A stretch of 64,000 nt of DNA from Enoplosus armatus (lineage: Eukaryota; Chordata; Actinopteri; Centrarchiformes; Enoplosidae): positions 21,588,092 to 21,652,091 of the forward strand of contig NC_092191.1 in assembly GCF_043641665.1 (NCBI RefSeq). The letters are read 5' to 3'. This document shows, in pieces, positions 22,700-33,512 of this stretch. The translations under genes and the position numbers were made by a program. The notes beneath the pieces were generated by a model. It worked only from the letters and a program-made list of their open reading frames with translations. It was not told the origin of the DNA and ran no database searches. Every line of letters starts with the position of its first letter. Position 1 is the stretch's first letter.

Positions 22700-22764
22700 C
22701 CATAGCAACCCCCCCCCCCCCACCATAACATCGAAAGTTGGGGGGGGGGGGGGGGTTGCTATGG
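22700..22764. repeat. Perfect inverted repeat with C/G-run stem
   Basis: Arm CCATAGCAAC (22700-22709) runs into C13 (22709-22721). After 18 bases comes G16 (22740-22755), running into GTTGCTATGG (22755-22764), the exact reverse complement. The stem is 22 or more perfect bp with a loop of under 20 bases. It may be the core of a small palindromic element. Confidence 0.85.
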
Positions 22765-23354
22765 CAATAATAAACAGTAGGGACCTTGCAACAGCAGTTG
22801 TGAGCTGTCCCCATTGTCACATCCTATCCTATTGACCTTGGAGCATATCTTTAGAATTTAAGAAAAAACACTTGAGAATAACCTACAGCACCAACGTGGT
22901 TTACACACTTGGTGCTTCCACTCGGGCCGAGTGGCTGGTTGCACGACATCTCCGCCAATGTGCGGTGTCGATGAGAGCGCATGAATGCATGAATGGAAAC
23001 TTTGGTTGGAGGTTTTGGAGAGTTAAAAGCGAGCAAAAGAGGGGATACGCACTGATGGCCGTCATTACGGACAACTGTGGACTACGGATTGACTGATCCA
23101 TATTTTGACTTTTGGAACTTTGGTCCTGAATGTAGTGGGGATGCCAACAAAATAAAAACAAATACAAATCTTAACTAAAAAGGTCCGCTTACTTAAAATT
23201 GACTACATCTCACTGGTCTTCCACGGCGGAGAGAGTTTGCTCAGGCGTCTCGCGATACCTATACGCAACCAACACGTAAGACCACCAGCTGGGGGCTCGT
23301 GAGTTTCCTTCAGATCCAGCGAGCCCTTGATTACCCGTACGCGGGAATGTATGC
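22765..23354. other. Unique sequence, nothing recognised
   Basis: No gene. Short open frames overlap on both strands. Confidence 0.4.
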
Positions 23355-23455
23355 GCGTTGTGATAGACTGGCGATACCTTGCCAACGCATGCTGGGATCG
23401 GCTCCAGGCCCCTTGACCCTGGGTCAGCGGTTTAGATAGATGGATAAATGGGTAG
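23355..23455 (+). mobile_element. Fish repeat fragment (GACTGGCGACCTG...GGCTCCAG type)
   Basis: GATAGACTGGCGATACC, GCATGCTGGGATCGGCTCCA, CCCTTGACCCTGGGTCAGCG and GTTTAGATAGATGGATAAAT follow the very common teleost repeat reading actggcgacctgtccaggg...gctgggataggctccag...gaccc...agcggtt.agatggatgg. A diverged 3' fragment. Confidence 0.7.
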
Positions 23456-23589
23456 CATCAGCAGACATTTTAAAAAACGAGAAATGGTGCAGTATTTCAG
23501 TCCTGGTCCTGGTTATGATGAGGGACCCTTTGAAAGCAGTGGTGCGCATTGACTTGGCACACACGTACAATGAACATGTACTGTATGGA

Positions 23590-23800
23590 GCAACACGCTT
23601 CTAAACACACTTTGAGACTGAGCTCCCGAGGAATGAAGTCATCATTTTAAATTTCAATCAGCCCGGCCTCTGCCCACATAGCATTAAATTGTTGGCCAAC
23701 ATTTCTCGTGAATAGATAGTCATTAATTTCTGGGAGATGCCTGTGTTCATTGCTAATAAGAAACGGTGGGGGATCCCGCGTTTGAACAACAGGCTTAGCG
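23590..23800. promoter_or_regulatory. Enhancer-like block
   Basis: Repeat-free sequence with ATTTTAAATTTCAATCAG near 23644, GCATTAAATTGTTGG near 23681, AGTCATTAATTTCTGGG near 23717 and TTCATTGCTAATAAG near 23746. These are homeodomain and SOX-like words (ATTGTT). Inference only. Confidence 0.35.
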
Positions 23801-23915
23801 TAACACACAGCGACTGAAATACGTTAGCTTGTATTTAGAGCGTTCTAATTCATTAAAAAAAAACACTTCACTTCACACAAATAGACGCTTTTCTCACTCT
23901 GGTAGGTATATACTG

Positions 23916-23919
<4 letters not shown>

Positions 23920-23948
<29 letters not shown>

Positions 23949-23949
23949 A
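23920..23949. repeat. (TG)n microsatellite
   Basis: About 15 TG units. Confidence 0.95.
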
Positions 23950-24254
23950 GTGCGTGGTTGGAGTTAATATTTAATGTATTGTTGAGGGATTGCTTGAAAA
24001 TCCTCCAGTACAGTGGAAAACCACACCGGAGGGGAGGTCGAGAGGTCACGAGAGAAAGACCAAAGGGCTGCCAATCACCTTGAGCCCAAGGCTGCTGACA
24101 AGAATCATGGGAATGAGTTGTACATTTACTACAGTGCAGTAAAAAAAAAAAAACACAACACATTATTTTTTTTTGTCCAAGCAAAATACTACAAAACAGT
24201 CCTGAGTTACAAGGTCGTGACTGGAAAAAGAGGAGGCCTGTAAAAAGGGGCCTC

Positions 24255-24400
24255 CTCATTAAAAGGAACAGTTTAACATTTTGGGAAATAAGACTATTGG
24301 TTAGCCTAGCTTAGCATAAACACACAAGGGGAAACAGCTAGCCCGGCTATGGCTAAAGTTGAAAAAAAATATGCCTACCAACACCTTTAAACCTGCAATG
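24255..24400 (+). mobile_element. Fish repeat fragment (TTTTGGGAAATA...GGGGAAACAGCTAGCC type)
   Basis: CATTTTGGGAAATAAGACTATT, GGTTAGCCTAGCTTAGCATAAA, GGGGAAACAGCTAGCCCGGC and CCTACCAACACCTTTAAA match, in order, a very common teleost repeat, with the usual middle part missing. Possibly extends to about 24640. Confidence 0.7.
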
Positions 24401-25229
24401 CAATTTTGTTTTTCTTTTTTGGGCCACTTGGGAGCTGCAGGAACAAGTCGTGATGTGGTGGACTTGTTAGCCAACTGCTTTTCATTTACACATGCAGCAG
24501 TTACGGCGCAACACAACCTTTTAGGGTTGCAGCTCCGCTCTCTGAATTCTGACGTCCTGGTTGGCAAAATGCACAGACTTGCAAAGCTCCAACTCTTTAA
24601 CTCTCTCTTTCCCCCCCAACGACAAAAAGTACAAGACATTCAGACAACAGCTCCTCCTCAGCATACCGCGTCCTATCAAAAAAGCTTTCCTTCACGTCAC
24701 GACACGTCGTTTAAGCTCATCAACAAAACGGTTGTGAACGGGGACGCTCAGAATTTGGATCGAGTGGCTTGTGAAAAGTAAAGAAAATAAATAAATAAAA
24801 AAAAAAAGGGTGCCAAATTGAGTAGTCTACAGCTCTTATTTCATGTGCCAGATACATATTTCATCAACGGCGCATTTCTTCTGCTGCTCTGTAAATAAGA
24901 ATGGAAACGGACTCATGTCGGCGGGCAAACCCATATTTATAAAAAAAGGACCTGGTGGGGACCACCCAATTAATAATGTGTAGAATTAGTTAGAATATAT
25001 CACCGTAACAGATATTTTTTAACCAATTTTGTGGGAACTTTTTTGTGACAGCTTTTTTGTATTCGCTTATTTCTTTACCTGTTGTATTAAGTAGTGTATT
25101 AAGTATCCAAGTCATATCAAACAGAAAATACAGCAAAGGATAATCCACTCTTACAAAGAAATGCATATCTGGAAGAGTCCCACACTGTCCGCAAAGCAGA
25201 TTATTTTCCACAAAAATCCGCCAGATAAC
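24401..25229. other. Possible repeat continuation, then AT-rich unique sequence
   Basis: The 140-codon plus frame at 24359-24781 begins inside the repeat and has no recognised domain. 24780-25229 is AT-rich with nothing recognised. Confidence 0.4.
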
Positions 25230-25476
25230 CAAACTGCACCTATCATGGCGGGCGGTCCAAGCGAGGCCATAGATCTGTAATAACTAGAGAGGTAGCCGAG
25301 CCTCCCGTGTGTTTTAATTTCCCCTAACAGAGCCGTTTGCCTCGGTGCAGGGTGGGAAGGGAAAGGGCCTTTTAATGGAGATACACTCAGAGCTGATTGC
25401 AGGTCATTACACCACCACGGGGAGAGACCAGAGGAAGGAGCTTAATGGTCGAGGGAGAGGAGCGCTCGTAAACCAT

Positions 25477-25478
<2 letters not shown>
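25230..25478. promoter_or_regulatory. Enhancer-like block upstream of a (CA)n array
   Basis: Complex repeat-free sequence with CTGTAATAACTAG near 25276, GTTTTAATTTCCCC near 25311, CTTTTAATGGAG near 25369 and CAGGTCATTACACC near 25400. Inference only. Confidence 0.3.

Positions 25479-25538
<60 letters not shown>
25479..25538. repeat. 60-bp (CA)n microsatellite
   Basis: Thirty uninterrupted CA units, with two shorter (CA)n stretches at about 25590 and 25648-25668. Confidence 0.97.
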
Positions 25539-25543
<5 letters not shown>

Positions 25544-26140
25544 AGGCTGACACTCCCCCAGTGAAGACACGGCATCAATGGGTGCTTCCACACACACACA
25601 CTCTCAAATTCCAGATCTCACTTCTCAACACACAAGCAGAGACAGTGACACACACACACACACACACTCCACACTCCTCCAATGGGTTTTTCCTTTTTCT
25701 TTTTCTTTTTTTTTCCCATGATTATTCTATCACGGTAGAGTTTGTTTAAGACCCCATTAGAATCAAAAGGGCGACAATCTTCTTAATCAAGCTTAATTTA
25801 TTAAAACATCAGCCGCCGCTATTAACATTAACAGGATGAGGCAGGAAGGCAGGCAGGCAGCGGGAGGCTGTTTCTCGCCGTCTCTCCCTCCGTTTCAGAG
25901 AGATGGAGGGAAGGCCGCGGCCAGAGAAAGGAGGAAGAAAGGGGTAGAGTACTTTTTATTACTAGTACTCTGTATTTTGGAGCTGAAAGTTTACTGCTGC
26001 TGCTGTTTTTTGGGTTTTTTTGCACATTTCCCAGAGACTACAATGCAAGCATATAGGTCTTTCTTCTTTTTTTTTTCCTGGTGTTTTTTTGACTTCAACA
26101 GTTATTAAAAAAAAAAAAAAAAAAACCTACACATGGTATT
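25539..26140. other. Low-complexity and unique sequence
   Basis: CTTCTTAATCAAGCTTAATTTATTAAAAC near 25778-25806 is enhancer-like. (GGCA)n near 25847-25860, T runs near 26065-26078 and A19 at 26107-26125. No gene. Confidence 0.45.
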
Positions 26141-26143
26141 TTT

Positions 26144-26923
26144 CTACCCAGCACATTTAAATTTGATTACTTTCCGGCGCGCAAATGAATTAGCCGCAAG
26201 TGGCGTTCTACAGGTTCCAAGCACATGTTGATGGTTTCGACGGATGAGGAGGGGAGAGGGAAGAGATGGCAGAGCTGCCTTGATGATCCTGACTGAAGAT
26301 CTCCTGCAAACGACCCCTAAACATAGAATGGGAGTCAAGGTGGAATGTTGATATTGTCACATTTGGCAAGAACGTGTTTGCACCCATAATACGCAAAGGT
26401 TTGTTTTCAATGCGGCTTCTTTTTACCCCATATTCAAAAAGGCCAGTTGCAATAAGACGCGCAATACAGTTCAAATCTGGTCTAAAATTTGAATTATATA
26501 CCTCATCAGTCACAACCGAGTCCTCCATGATGACTTGTGTCTGTACATGGCAGAATGTCCCACAGAGATTTTGGCCACAAAAGCGCCGAGAAAACTTGAT
26601 TTGCTCAAGAGTTTACGTAAAAAACATTGCCACAACTTTGACGAGCAATTGTCACAAAAGGTCCAAAATATTCACCAAATGGACCAAATGTGAATGTTCC
26701 GTCTGTTTTGCACATGATGCCATGCCATACGCTGAAAGATGTGTACCGCTGAGAAAGGGTTCCATTTTTCTCCACCACTAGCAGAGCATAGGCTTTGAAA
26801 CAGCGTTCCAATTGTCTTTACCGTGTATTTCCACTCACGCCGATCCACCAACTTCTTCTTCGGTGAACTCAAAGAACAGGGAGAAACGCAAAACACGTCA
26901 TCCTGTTCATCAAAAGATTTCAC
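26144..26923 (-). pseudogene. Decayed coding-like block, protein family unidentified
   Basis: Three open segments follow one another on the minus strand in different frames: about 26923-26672 (contains KKKLVDRREWKYTV), about 26811-26605 (contains FTFGPFGEYFGPF and ARQSCGNVFYV) and about 26607-26208 (contains SRRFCGQNLCGTFCHVQ, FEYGVKRSRIENK and STFHLDS). Each has complex, protein-like composition with Cys and aromatic residues and no simple repeat, and the plus strand has little to match. The pattern suggests one old coding region broken by frameshifts, of host, transposon or integrated-virus origin. I do not recognise the protein. No promoter, intron or poly(A) signal could be defined; an A19 run lies at the minus-sense upstream side (26964-26982, T in that sense). 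Confidence 0.35.
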
Positions 26924-27439
26924 CAGAATACACAGGAGGGCATTTAGGTATATTTATTCAGACAAAAAAAAAAAAAAAAAAAGCCTCACGCCCCAAACTC
27001 CCTGACACCCAGCTTGCGCTTTCAATTTGAAACCATTGTTCGCCACGCTTCGCGCGGGAAATCGAGCGCTCAGGTCGCCAGGCGAGACCGCTCGTAAAGC
27101 AGTTTTTCCTACAAGGCTCGCCCAGCCAACCCTTTTAAAACGCTCTTCCCACCAAGCACTAATGCTCCTTATGTGTATTGACGTACACCGTTGACAAGTC
27201 AATTAAATTTACCTTAGGAAAATGGTTAGTGTTTTTATTAGGTTAATTAGCCGGGCCCCCTGCGGGAGTTGCGGGATGAGCGAGATAAGAGATGAATTCA
27301 CAGCTCTCCTGTAATGGCCAAACTGACTAAAGACTCTCAGAGAATGGTAATTTGTCATCGCAGAGTGACTATCATACGCCGACACATTATACAGATGCAA
27401 ACCACACATACTGCCAATTTGATTTTCTTTTTTTTCTTT
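26924..27439. other. Unique sequence, nothing recognised
   Basis: A19 at 26964-26982. TTAATTAGCCGGGCCCCC near 27242 is enhancer-like. T run at 27428-27448. Confidence 0.4.
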
Positions 27440-27770
27440 TTTTTTTTATGAGCTATTGAAAGGGGCACTCCACCAATTTTGCACATAAAAGGTCACTTTA
27501 CTAGTCATGGGGAGTACGCCATGGAGGTTCACGGTTGTGGAATGTTGAGTGAAATGTCTCAACGACTATTGGATGGACTGCCATGAAATTTGACACATCC
27601 ATTCATGTCCCTCTCGGGATGAACTGTCATCAATTTGGGGATTTGACATTTTTGACCCGATGATGGCGGCAAATTAAAAAAAAAAAAAGTTAAATACTTT
27701 GATTTATGACCAAACACCTGCAAAAGTAATGACATTCCCACGCGTATTCAGTGCTAATTATCAAATGTTT
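27440..27770 (+). mobile_element. Dispersed fish repeat, family B, copy 1
   Basis: CAACGACTATTGGATGGACTG then CCATGAAATTTG, CATTCATGTCCCTCTCGGGATGAA, TTTGATTTATGACCAAACACCTGCAAAAGTAATGACATTCCCA and AGTGCTAATTA occur in the order of a very common teleost repeat. A second copy with its later part lies at 58596-58920. No coding capacity. Confidence 0.7.
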
Positions 27771-28528
27771 TTAACCTTTACTGAGGGAAGATCCTGTCTC
27801 AAACAGACGCAGAAAAACGAGTCCATGCGTTTGTTATGTCTAGGCTGGATTATATATAATCAGGCTGTCCCAATAAGTCCCTTAAGACTCTCCAGCTGAT
27901 CCAGAATGCTGCGGCACGTGAACCAGGACAAGAGATCATATTTCTCCTGTATTAGCTTCTCTGTAAAATCCAGAATAGTTTAAAATCCTTCTCCTCACCT
28001 ACAAAGCTCTTACTGGTCAGGCACCATCATATCTTAAAGAGCTCATAGTACCCTATTACCCCACTAGAGCACTCCGCTCCCAGAATGCTAGTTATGCTAG
28101 TTATGCTGCTATAGGCCTAGACTGCTGGGGGACTTCCCATGATGCACTGAGCTTTCCTCCTCTCCTCTACGAACTTTATATCTTCCCCCGGAGTTTCTTT
28201 GTGCTTTGTCGTCTCGCAGGTTCCTGTGGATCGTGGTCCTGGTACGACCTGGCTGCTGCTGCTGCTGCTGCCATGGGCCTGCCTGACTCTCATCACTACA
28301 GTTATTATGTTTAGTCGTAGTTTTGTTACTATTAAAGCTGTTATTGCTATTATTAATCATATTTCAGTTATTATTACAGCTGTAACTACTATCTCGCTCT
28401 CTCTCTCTCCAACCCAACCCCACCTAGGGTCCGGTTCTGCTCGAGGTTTCTGCCTGTTTAAAAAGGAAGTTCTTCCTTGCCGCTGTCGCCAAAGTGCTTG
28501 CTCATGGTGGGAACTGTTGGGGTCTCTG
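27771..28528 (+). mobile_element. L2-clade LINE, 3' fragment with RT C-terminus and 3' UTR
   Basis: The 5' part reads as the end of the reverse transcriptase: 27884-27919 encodes KTLQLIQNAAAR, the conserved C-terminal motif of L2/CR1-like elements. CATATTTCTCCTGTATTAGC and ACTGGTCAGGCACCATCATA follow, with small deletions that break the frame (TAA at about 27963). The 3' UTR contains (GCT)n at 28251-28271, TTATTATT-rich sequence, and the terminal words GGTTTCTGCCTGTTTAAAAAGG, CCGCTGTCGCCAAAGTGCTTGCTCATGGTGGG typical of this lineage. The 5' end is truncated, as usual for LINE insertions, and the copy is dead. It abuts family B on the left and a minus-strand SINE on the right. Confidence 0.88.
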
Positions 28529-28529
28529 G

Positions 28530-28664
28530 GGGGGGGTCATGCACTGCCGTTTCACTTCCCCCAACCAGCAACCTCCGACCCACCGAGCTCAAGATGCGAA
28601 CCATCAGCATGTTATGTCTACTTTCCGCCTGACAGTGCCAACCACTGCGCCACTGTGCCGCCAA
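28530..28664 (-). mobile_element. tRNA-derived SINE fragment
   Basis: Read on the minus strand from 28662: GGCGGCACAGTGGCGCAGTGG then TTGGCACTGTC, the tRNA-like A-box start shared with the copies at 43786 and 51686. The B-box region is degenerate (GGTTGCTGGTTGGGG). Inserted directly after the LINE 3' end. Confidence 0.75.
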
Positions 28665-29335
28665 CTTAACGGAAGCGCAAAACCAAATGACTGGAGAGGG
28701 CTCCATCTTTAAAGTGGAATGAATGACGAACGGAGAGAAAAAAGAGTGAGGAGAGAGAGTGAAAGGGGGACATGGGAGAGAGAGGGACTGACCACCGTAA
28801 CCAGCAGACATCCGGTGTACGAGTGCATATTTATCATTTATTCTTTTCCCTGTTCAACCCATCGGTGACAAATACGCATAAACATAACGCTGAAGCACTT
28901 TTGATCCGGTCATAGGCCTCCAAACAACAACAACAACAACAAAAACCACTCCAAACGTCGTTGAACTTGAAGTGACACATGCGAAATGCATAAGCAAAAC
29001 ATCAACACTGGAAAAAAAAAAAAAAAGAAGAAAATAATAACATCCCCTCCTCTTATTAGTGTACAGCCTCGACTGAAACGCTTGCATCTGACATGCACAA
29101 TGTACACACACCAACATATCCCCGGTTGAAGTCACACACACACACACACACAGAGGGGCGTGCGGTGGGGACTGTGGACAAGCGGTGCAGGGCTCCCTTG
29201 CCGAAAGCCTTATTGATTGGGATAAAGGTCTTTTGATGAGGCAGATTGCTCATCAGGCTGGAACGACATGCTTCTAAGATGTGATGCCTTTTCAGACCAG
29301 CCCAGGGGCCCATCGACCAAGGCATGGCCATCCTA

Positions 29336-29338
<3 letters not shown>
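28665..29338. other. Unique sequence with short (CAA)n, A15 and (CA)n
   Basis: (CAA)n at about 28922-28943, A15 near 29011-29026 and (CA)n near 29134-29152. No gene. Confidence 0.45.

Positions 29339-29375
<37 letters not shown>
29339..29375. repeat. (TG)n microsatellite
   Basis: About 18 TG units grading into TGCG. Confidence 0.95.
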
Positions 29376-29380
<5 letters not shown>

Positions 29381-30903
29381 GCGTGCGTTTATGCATGTTT
29401 GTTAGTCTGTCTTTAGTGATCACACTTAAGACGAGCCGGCATTGATTGGAGTCAGGCCCATCTGGGTCACCCTGGCCCCACCCTGACATGTCCTCTGTTG
29501 GGGTGGGGTGGGGGGGGGGCGCGCACGGCTGGTGCTGGGGAGTGAACTTCATGCTCCAGCCACGACGCACAGCAGACAAAACGTCAAAAACGCAATCAAC
29601 AAAGCTTAATTAAAAAGACATTTTATATGGGGGTAAGACACACAAGCACACGATTACAAAATGCATGCGTCTCCCCCGGCTGAGTAATACTGGTTATTTA
29701 GGGATAGGCCTAATTCCTGGATATTGTGCCTAACTAAATCACAGCGTTCCATTGAATCATTTTAATTTAATTAATGTTGAACAAAACAAAGTCCACCTGG
29801 CGGCAAAGTAAAGAGGTGTGTCCATGCAGTGCACCTTTAAAGCTGTCTGTCAACGTTGTTTCTACTGGAACGCGGGGGGGGCACACGAAGCCAAACCGAT
29901 GAAGATGCGTCACAGGTTCCACCGCCCCGCCACCAAACAGCTGACAGGCAACTGTTTGCCACAACGCATTAGCCTCGTCAACTCTATAAAGGCCATAATA
30001 TGCCAGTGTTTGTGGGACGTTCTGCCCCCAAGTGCACAAAAAACAGGGTAGTTTCCCCTATATGGTATAGCTACTTAGCTACTAACAAGACCACCACCAA
30101 ACAACTTCAGTCATGTGTGGAATTACACATGCGGGGACTTATAAAAAGTCGAAAATCATGTGGCTTTAAACCAGTGATTTTAGTTTCGTGAACTTGAAAA
30201 ATGTTTTGTCCAACTAACATAATACAACTCACTTTACTGAAAGTTCTTTTGAAAGCCTGCCATCCAAGGTGAAAAAGGTACGAACAATGGAAGGCTACCA
30301 GCTCACCCACATCAGCCAAAATCAGATAGTATTGATGTTCCTTCCACTTTTTTTTTGTCCTGGGTTTTTTTTTTGGGGGGGGGGGTTGTCCAAGGGAAGT
30401 CTCTGTCCATCAGCTCAGCCCACTGGCTCCCTTCTTCTGCATCGCAGAGATATCCACGCTCTTAATAATTGATTGGAATTGATTTTAACCCAGCCCTGAC
30501 CCCAGCCAGGATGGACGGGCGGTGTGCCGCCCAAGCATGAACGCGCGCCGTTTATGTTGTGTATTCACGTGCATTTGTGCCTCAGCATGCGTGTGAATGG
30601 TGCATTTATAGTAAACACCACCCCCCACACACACACACACAAAAAAAAAGGAGGCGCAGTGTGTGCGGTGTACTCGTGTCCGCACGCGCTCGTGGCAGGA
30701 GAAAAAGGAGGGCAGTGTGCTCATCTTTAAAAGCTCCAGACTTGTTCCCAGAATTAAATATTTAGACAGACGAAGCCTTGACCTCCTTGCGCTTGCAGAG
30801 ACTCCTGGTTCCCATTGATTTCTGACGAGACAACTGGGACACCATTACAACAAAATGCACTATAGCCAGCCGCACGTACCCTCTGACACTCTCGCCAGCT
30901 TAA
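29376..30903. other. Unique sequence, no gene recognised
   Basis: G9 near 29510, G11 at 30375-30385 and short (CA)n near 30628-30640. Open frames of 60-95 codons overlap on both strands with no domain. Confidence 0.45.
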
Positions 30904-30925
30904 CCCCCCCCCCCCCCCCCCCCCC
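30904..30925. repeat. Poly(C) run, C22
   Basis: Twenty-two consecutive C, the longest G/C homopolymer in the window, followed by further C-rich sequence to about 30952. Confidence 0.95.
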
Positions 30926-31109
30926 ACCCCCCACCATCCCACCCCTCCTGCCAACCTTCATTGGCCACTATGTGAGTGTGTGTGTGTGTGTGTCCACTGA
31001 GATGGACATAACTCAAGGTCTTCCTTCTACATTCTCTTCCCAGACAGGATTTCACCTCTCAGGACTGTTGACCAGTGAAACTGCGGAAAAAGATTCAGCT
31101 ATCTAGCAC

Positions 31110-31173
31110 GCACACACACACACGTACACACACACACACACACACACACGTACACACACACACACACACACAC
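31110..31173. repeat. (CA)n with two CGTA interruptions
   Basis: Three (CA) blocks separated by identical ACGTAC interruptions at about 31122 and 31148, indicating internal duplication of a repeat unit. Confidence 0.95.
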
Positions 31174-32164
31174 CCCATTATGTGTGCGAGCTCCAATCAC
31201 ATACCTGACTAGAGGCAGATCAGGGACAGGCTGCGGCGAAGAGCTGAGAGGCAGCACATCAGTATTCCTTCCTACCTGACAAAAGACAGATTAAGAGCCA
31301 GTTACTGAAAGGGATCAAGTTTATATTGTGTTTAATCCCTTGCATTTAACTAGGCTTTAATACATCAGGTATTCAAATAAAAGTGACAGTATCATGAAAT
31401 ATAGGCTCCTAAGTGCTGCAGCGATTCCACCTTCTGTTGAACACTTTTCTTTATCGCCCTTTAACTCTTGTCTCTTTGATATTTTTGTCCTTTTTTTTTT
31501 TTCTTTTTTTTTGTTTTATCTCGTCAAAAGCTCGTCAAATTGCAATCGGGAAAGTTTGGGTTTCGCCGGAAAATGTTTCTCGTTTTTAGTAAAAAAAAAA
31601 AAAAAACTAAACAAACAAAGCCATTGCAATCTGGTGAGGAAATGTGGAATAAACAGGATGAGTATTAAAATGTCAGGCCATCTTTTTCGCCGCTTTTTGG
31701 ATCAGCACTCTTAAACCTACTGTTCCACCAGATTTGACTGCGGTTTTACTGCGTGCCAGACACAGGCACTCCACTGAATGATAATTTCCTCTCAGCAGGG
31801 TACCCCCCCCCCCGCCCCCCCTTTAGAAAAGGTTCCAAATTACTATAAAATGTATTATTGCTGGGGGGGGGGGTCCTTCTCCTCTTTTTGCTAACTCATA
31901 CATGTGCACAATGAATAAACGAGGTCCGTTTTAAGAAAGATCCAACAGTCCTCGACCTTAGGGGGGGGGTTAGCATTGTCGTCACGTTCCCAGATCTCAG
32001 CAATAACAGTGGGGCGTAATATGGTATGTTGTGAGGTATGAAAACTTGTAATAAACCATAGTTTTTCTTACATAATAATGCTGCAGTTAGTAAAATTTAT
32101 TTGCTTTATTAATTGTGGTTGCAGGTGAACTGCTGACGCATTATTTGCAGCCTATTAAAATACA
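31174..32164. other. Unique sequence with homopolymers
   Basis: T runs at about 31490-31512, A15 near 31590-31605, C11 at 31803-31813, G11 at 31863-31873 and G9 near 31962. No gene. Confidence 0.45.
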
Positions 32165-32620
32165 AAATATTGCATAAAATAGCAAACAGTTGGTACACAT
32201 CCAGCAGACAAATGAGCAACAAGTCGTGTTTGTGTCCACCTGATGAATACAAGTCCGACATTCCATCTCTTTTTTGCTCCGTTTTTGGTCTCCACCAACT
32301 CCTGAGTAAAATGCTCCACCAGGTTCACCAGCTAGTCGCTGACTTTGTCTCTCAGCTGTTTGGTGCTGGGCGGGCAGTGTACGGTGGCCTTTTAAAGCTG
32401 CATGCTGGGACTGGGAACAAGGTTATGAGGACGGTGGGAGTGAACCTAAACAACCAAGGTGCGGGCCCTTCGACCAAAACAGTTAGCTGAGCGATGCTAA
32501 AATGCTGAGGGGAAGCGTATAGCTGGGTGATAAGTGGGAGCGGAGCTTTCGCGCTACACGTGATGGCATTCCAGTCATTTGATTCATTGTTAAAAATCTA
32601 AGAATATTGGTGAGTGCAGC
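32165..32620 (+). mobile_element. Dispersed fish repeat, family A, copy 2
   Basis: Words CACCTGATGAATAC, TTTTTGGTCTCCACCAACTCC, ACCAGCTAGTCGCTGACTTT, CTGTTTGGTGCTGGGCGGGC, GGACGGTGGGAGTGAACC and ACCAAAACAGTTAGCTGAG occur in the same order as in the copies at 9885 and 58376. It ends near GTGAGTGCAGCTTTAAA. Confidence 0.75.
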
Positions 32621-32907
32621 TTTAAAAGGAGTATGTAGATTATGCAGAGCAGAATAAGAAAAACAAAAGTTCAAATTTTAAAACAAAGTGGTGCTCAATT
32701 TAAAAGTACAGTCCAAGAATATTTTTCATCAAAGATCAAAATAAATTGAAACAAATATGTTATAACAGCAAGTATTATTCATACCCCTAAAATCAGAATA
32801 ATAAATATACTAACACTTTATATCAAGTGTTATCCGAGTATGTATACCTACACTGACTAGCTCAGAATGGTTTTGTCTGGTGGCGTCGTGTACACTGCAG
32901 CAGCCAT

Positions 32908-32909
<2 letters not shown>
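32621..32909. other. AT-rich unique sequence
   Basis: Nothing recognised. Confidence 0.45.
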
Positions 32910-32970
<61 letters not shown>

Positions 32971-32998
32971 TGTGTGTGTCTGTCTGTCTGTGTGTGTG
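32910..32998. repeat. 89-bp (TG)n with TATG and TCTG interruptions
   Basis: More than 40 dinucleotide units, among the longest TG arrays in the window. Confidence 0.97.
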
Positions 32999-33387
32999 AG
33001 CAAACCACATTTAGGCCATAATCTGTGCCCTGCACAAAAGGTTAATCACGGTGTGGATTGGAGAGACAGTTGATGCACCCGAGGACAGTGTGTTCCGTCT
33101 GACACAAAGAGCATTTTAATCCCGGCCCACCACGCTTCCTGCCCTGCCCCGAGACATCACCCGGTTGGGCTATTCCATGCCCATTATTCAAATATTTTCT
33201 GTTTTTTCTTTTCCCATTTTAAATTAATTTGGTCCAGTGGGGACTACGGACTACCTTTCAGTTCTGGTGACCCGTCTTGTTTAATGCCATGATCTGGCCA
33301 AAATGTCCCCCATGCACAAGAATATAAAAAGCTAACATCTACCTGTGAAACATACAAAAAGAAAAAAACTATGATCAACTAGTGAAC
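32999..33387. other. Unique sequence; AT-cored patch 33110-33235
   Basis: CATTTTAATCCCGGCC near 33112 and GCCCATTATTCAAATATTTTC near 33179 are enhancer-like. No gene. Confidence 0.4.
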
Positions 33388-33408
33388 GGGGGGGGGGGGG
33401 GGGGGGGG
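33388..33408. repeat. Poly(G) run, G21
   Basis: Twenty-one consecutive G. Confidence 0.95.
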
Positions 33409-33499
33409 CTTATCCTCGAAATTATTTACCCTGCTGTAGCTGCTGAGCGAGCCACAGAAACGCCCAACACCTCCAAGGCCGCTTCTTTGTAGCTGAACC

Positions 33500-33512
33500 T
33501 GACCTTTGACCT
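33500..33512 (-). promoter_or_regulatory. Perfect DR1 nuclear-receptor element
   Basis: TGACCT-T-TGACCT; on the minus strand this is AGGTCA-A-AGGTCA, the consensus direct repeat with one-base spacer bound by RXR heterodimers, HNF4 and COUP-TF. The match is exact; function is inference. Confidence 0.45.

Noticed and set aside
25479..25668. Repeated CA blocks with spacers, considered as a CRISPR-like array
   Set aside because: These are eukaryotic dinucleotide microsatellites. There are no palindromic direct repeats with unique uniform spacers.
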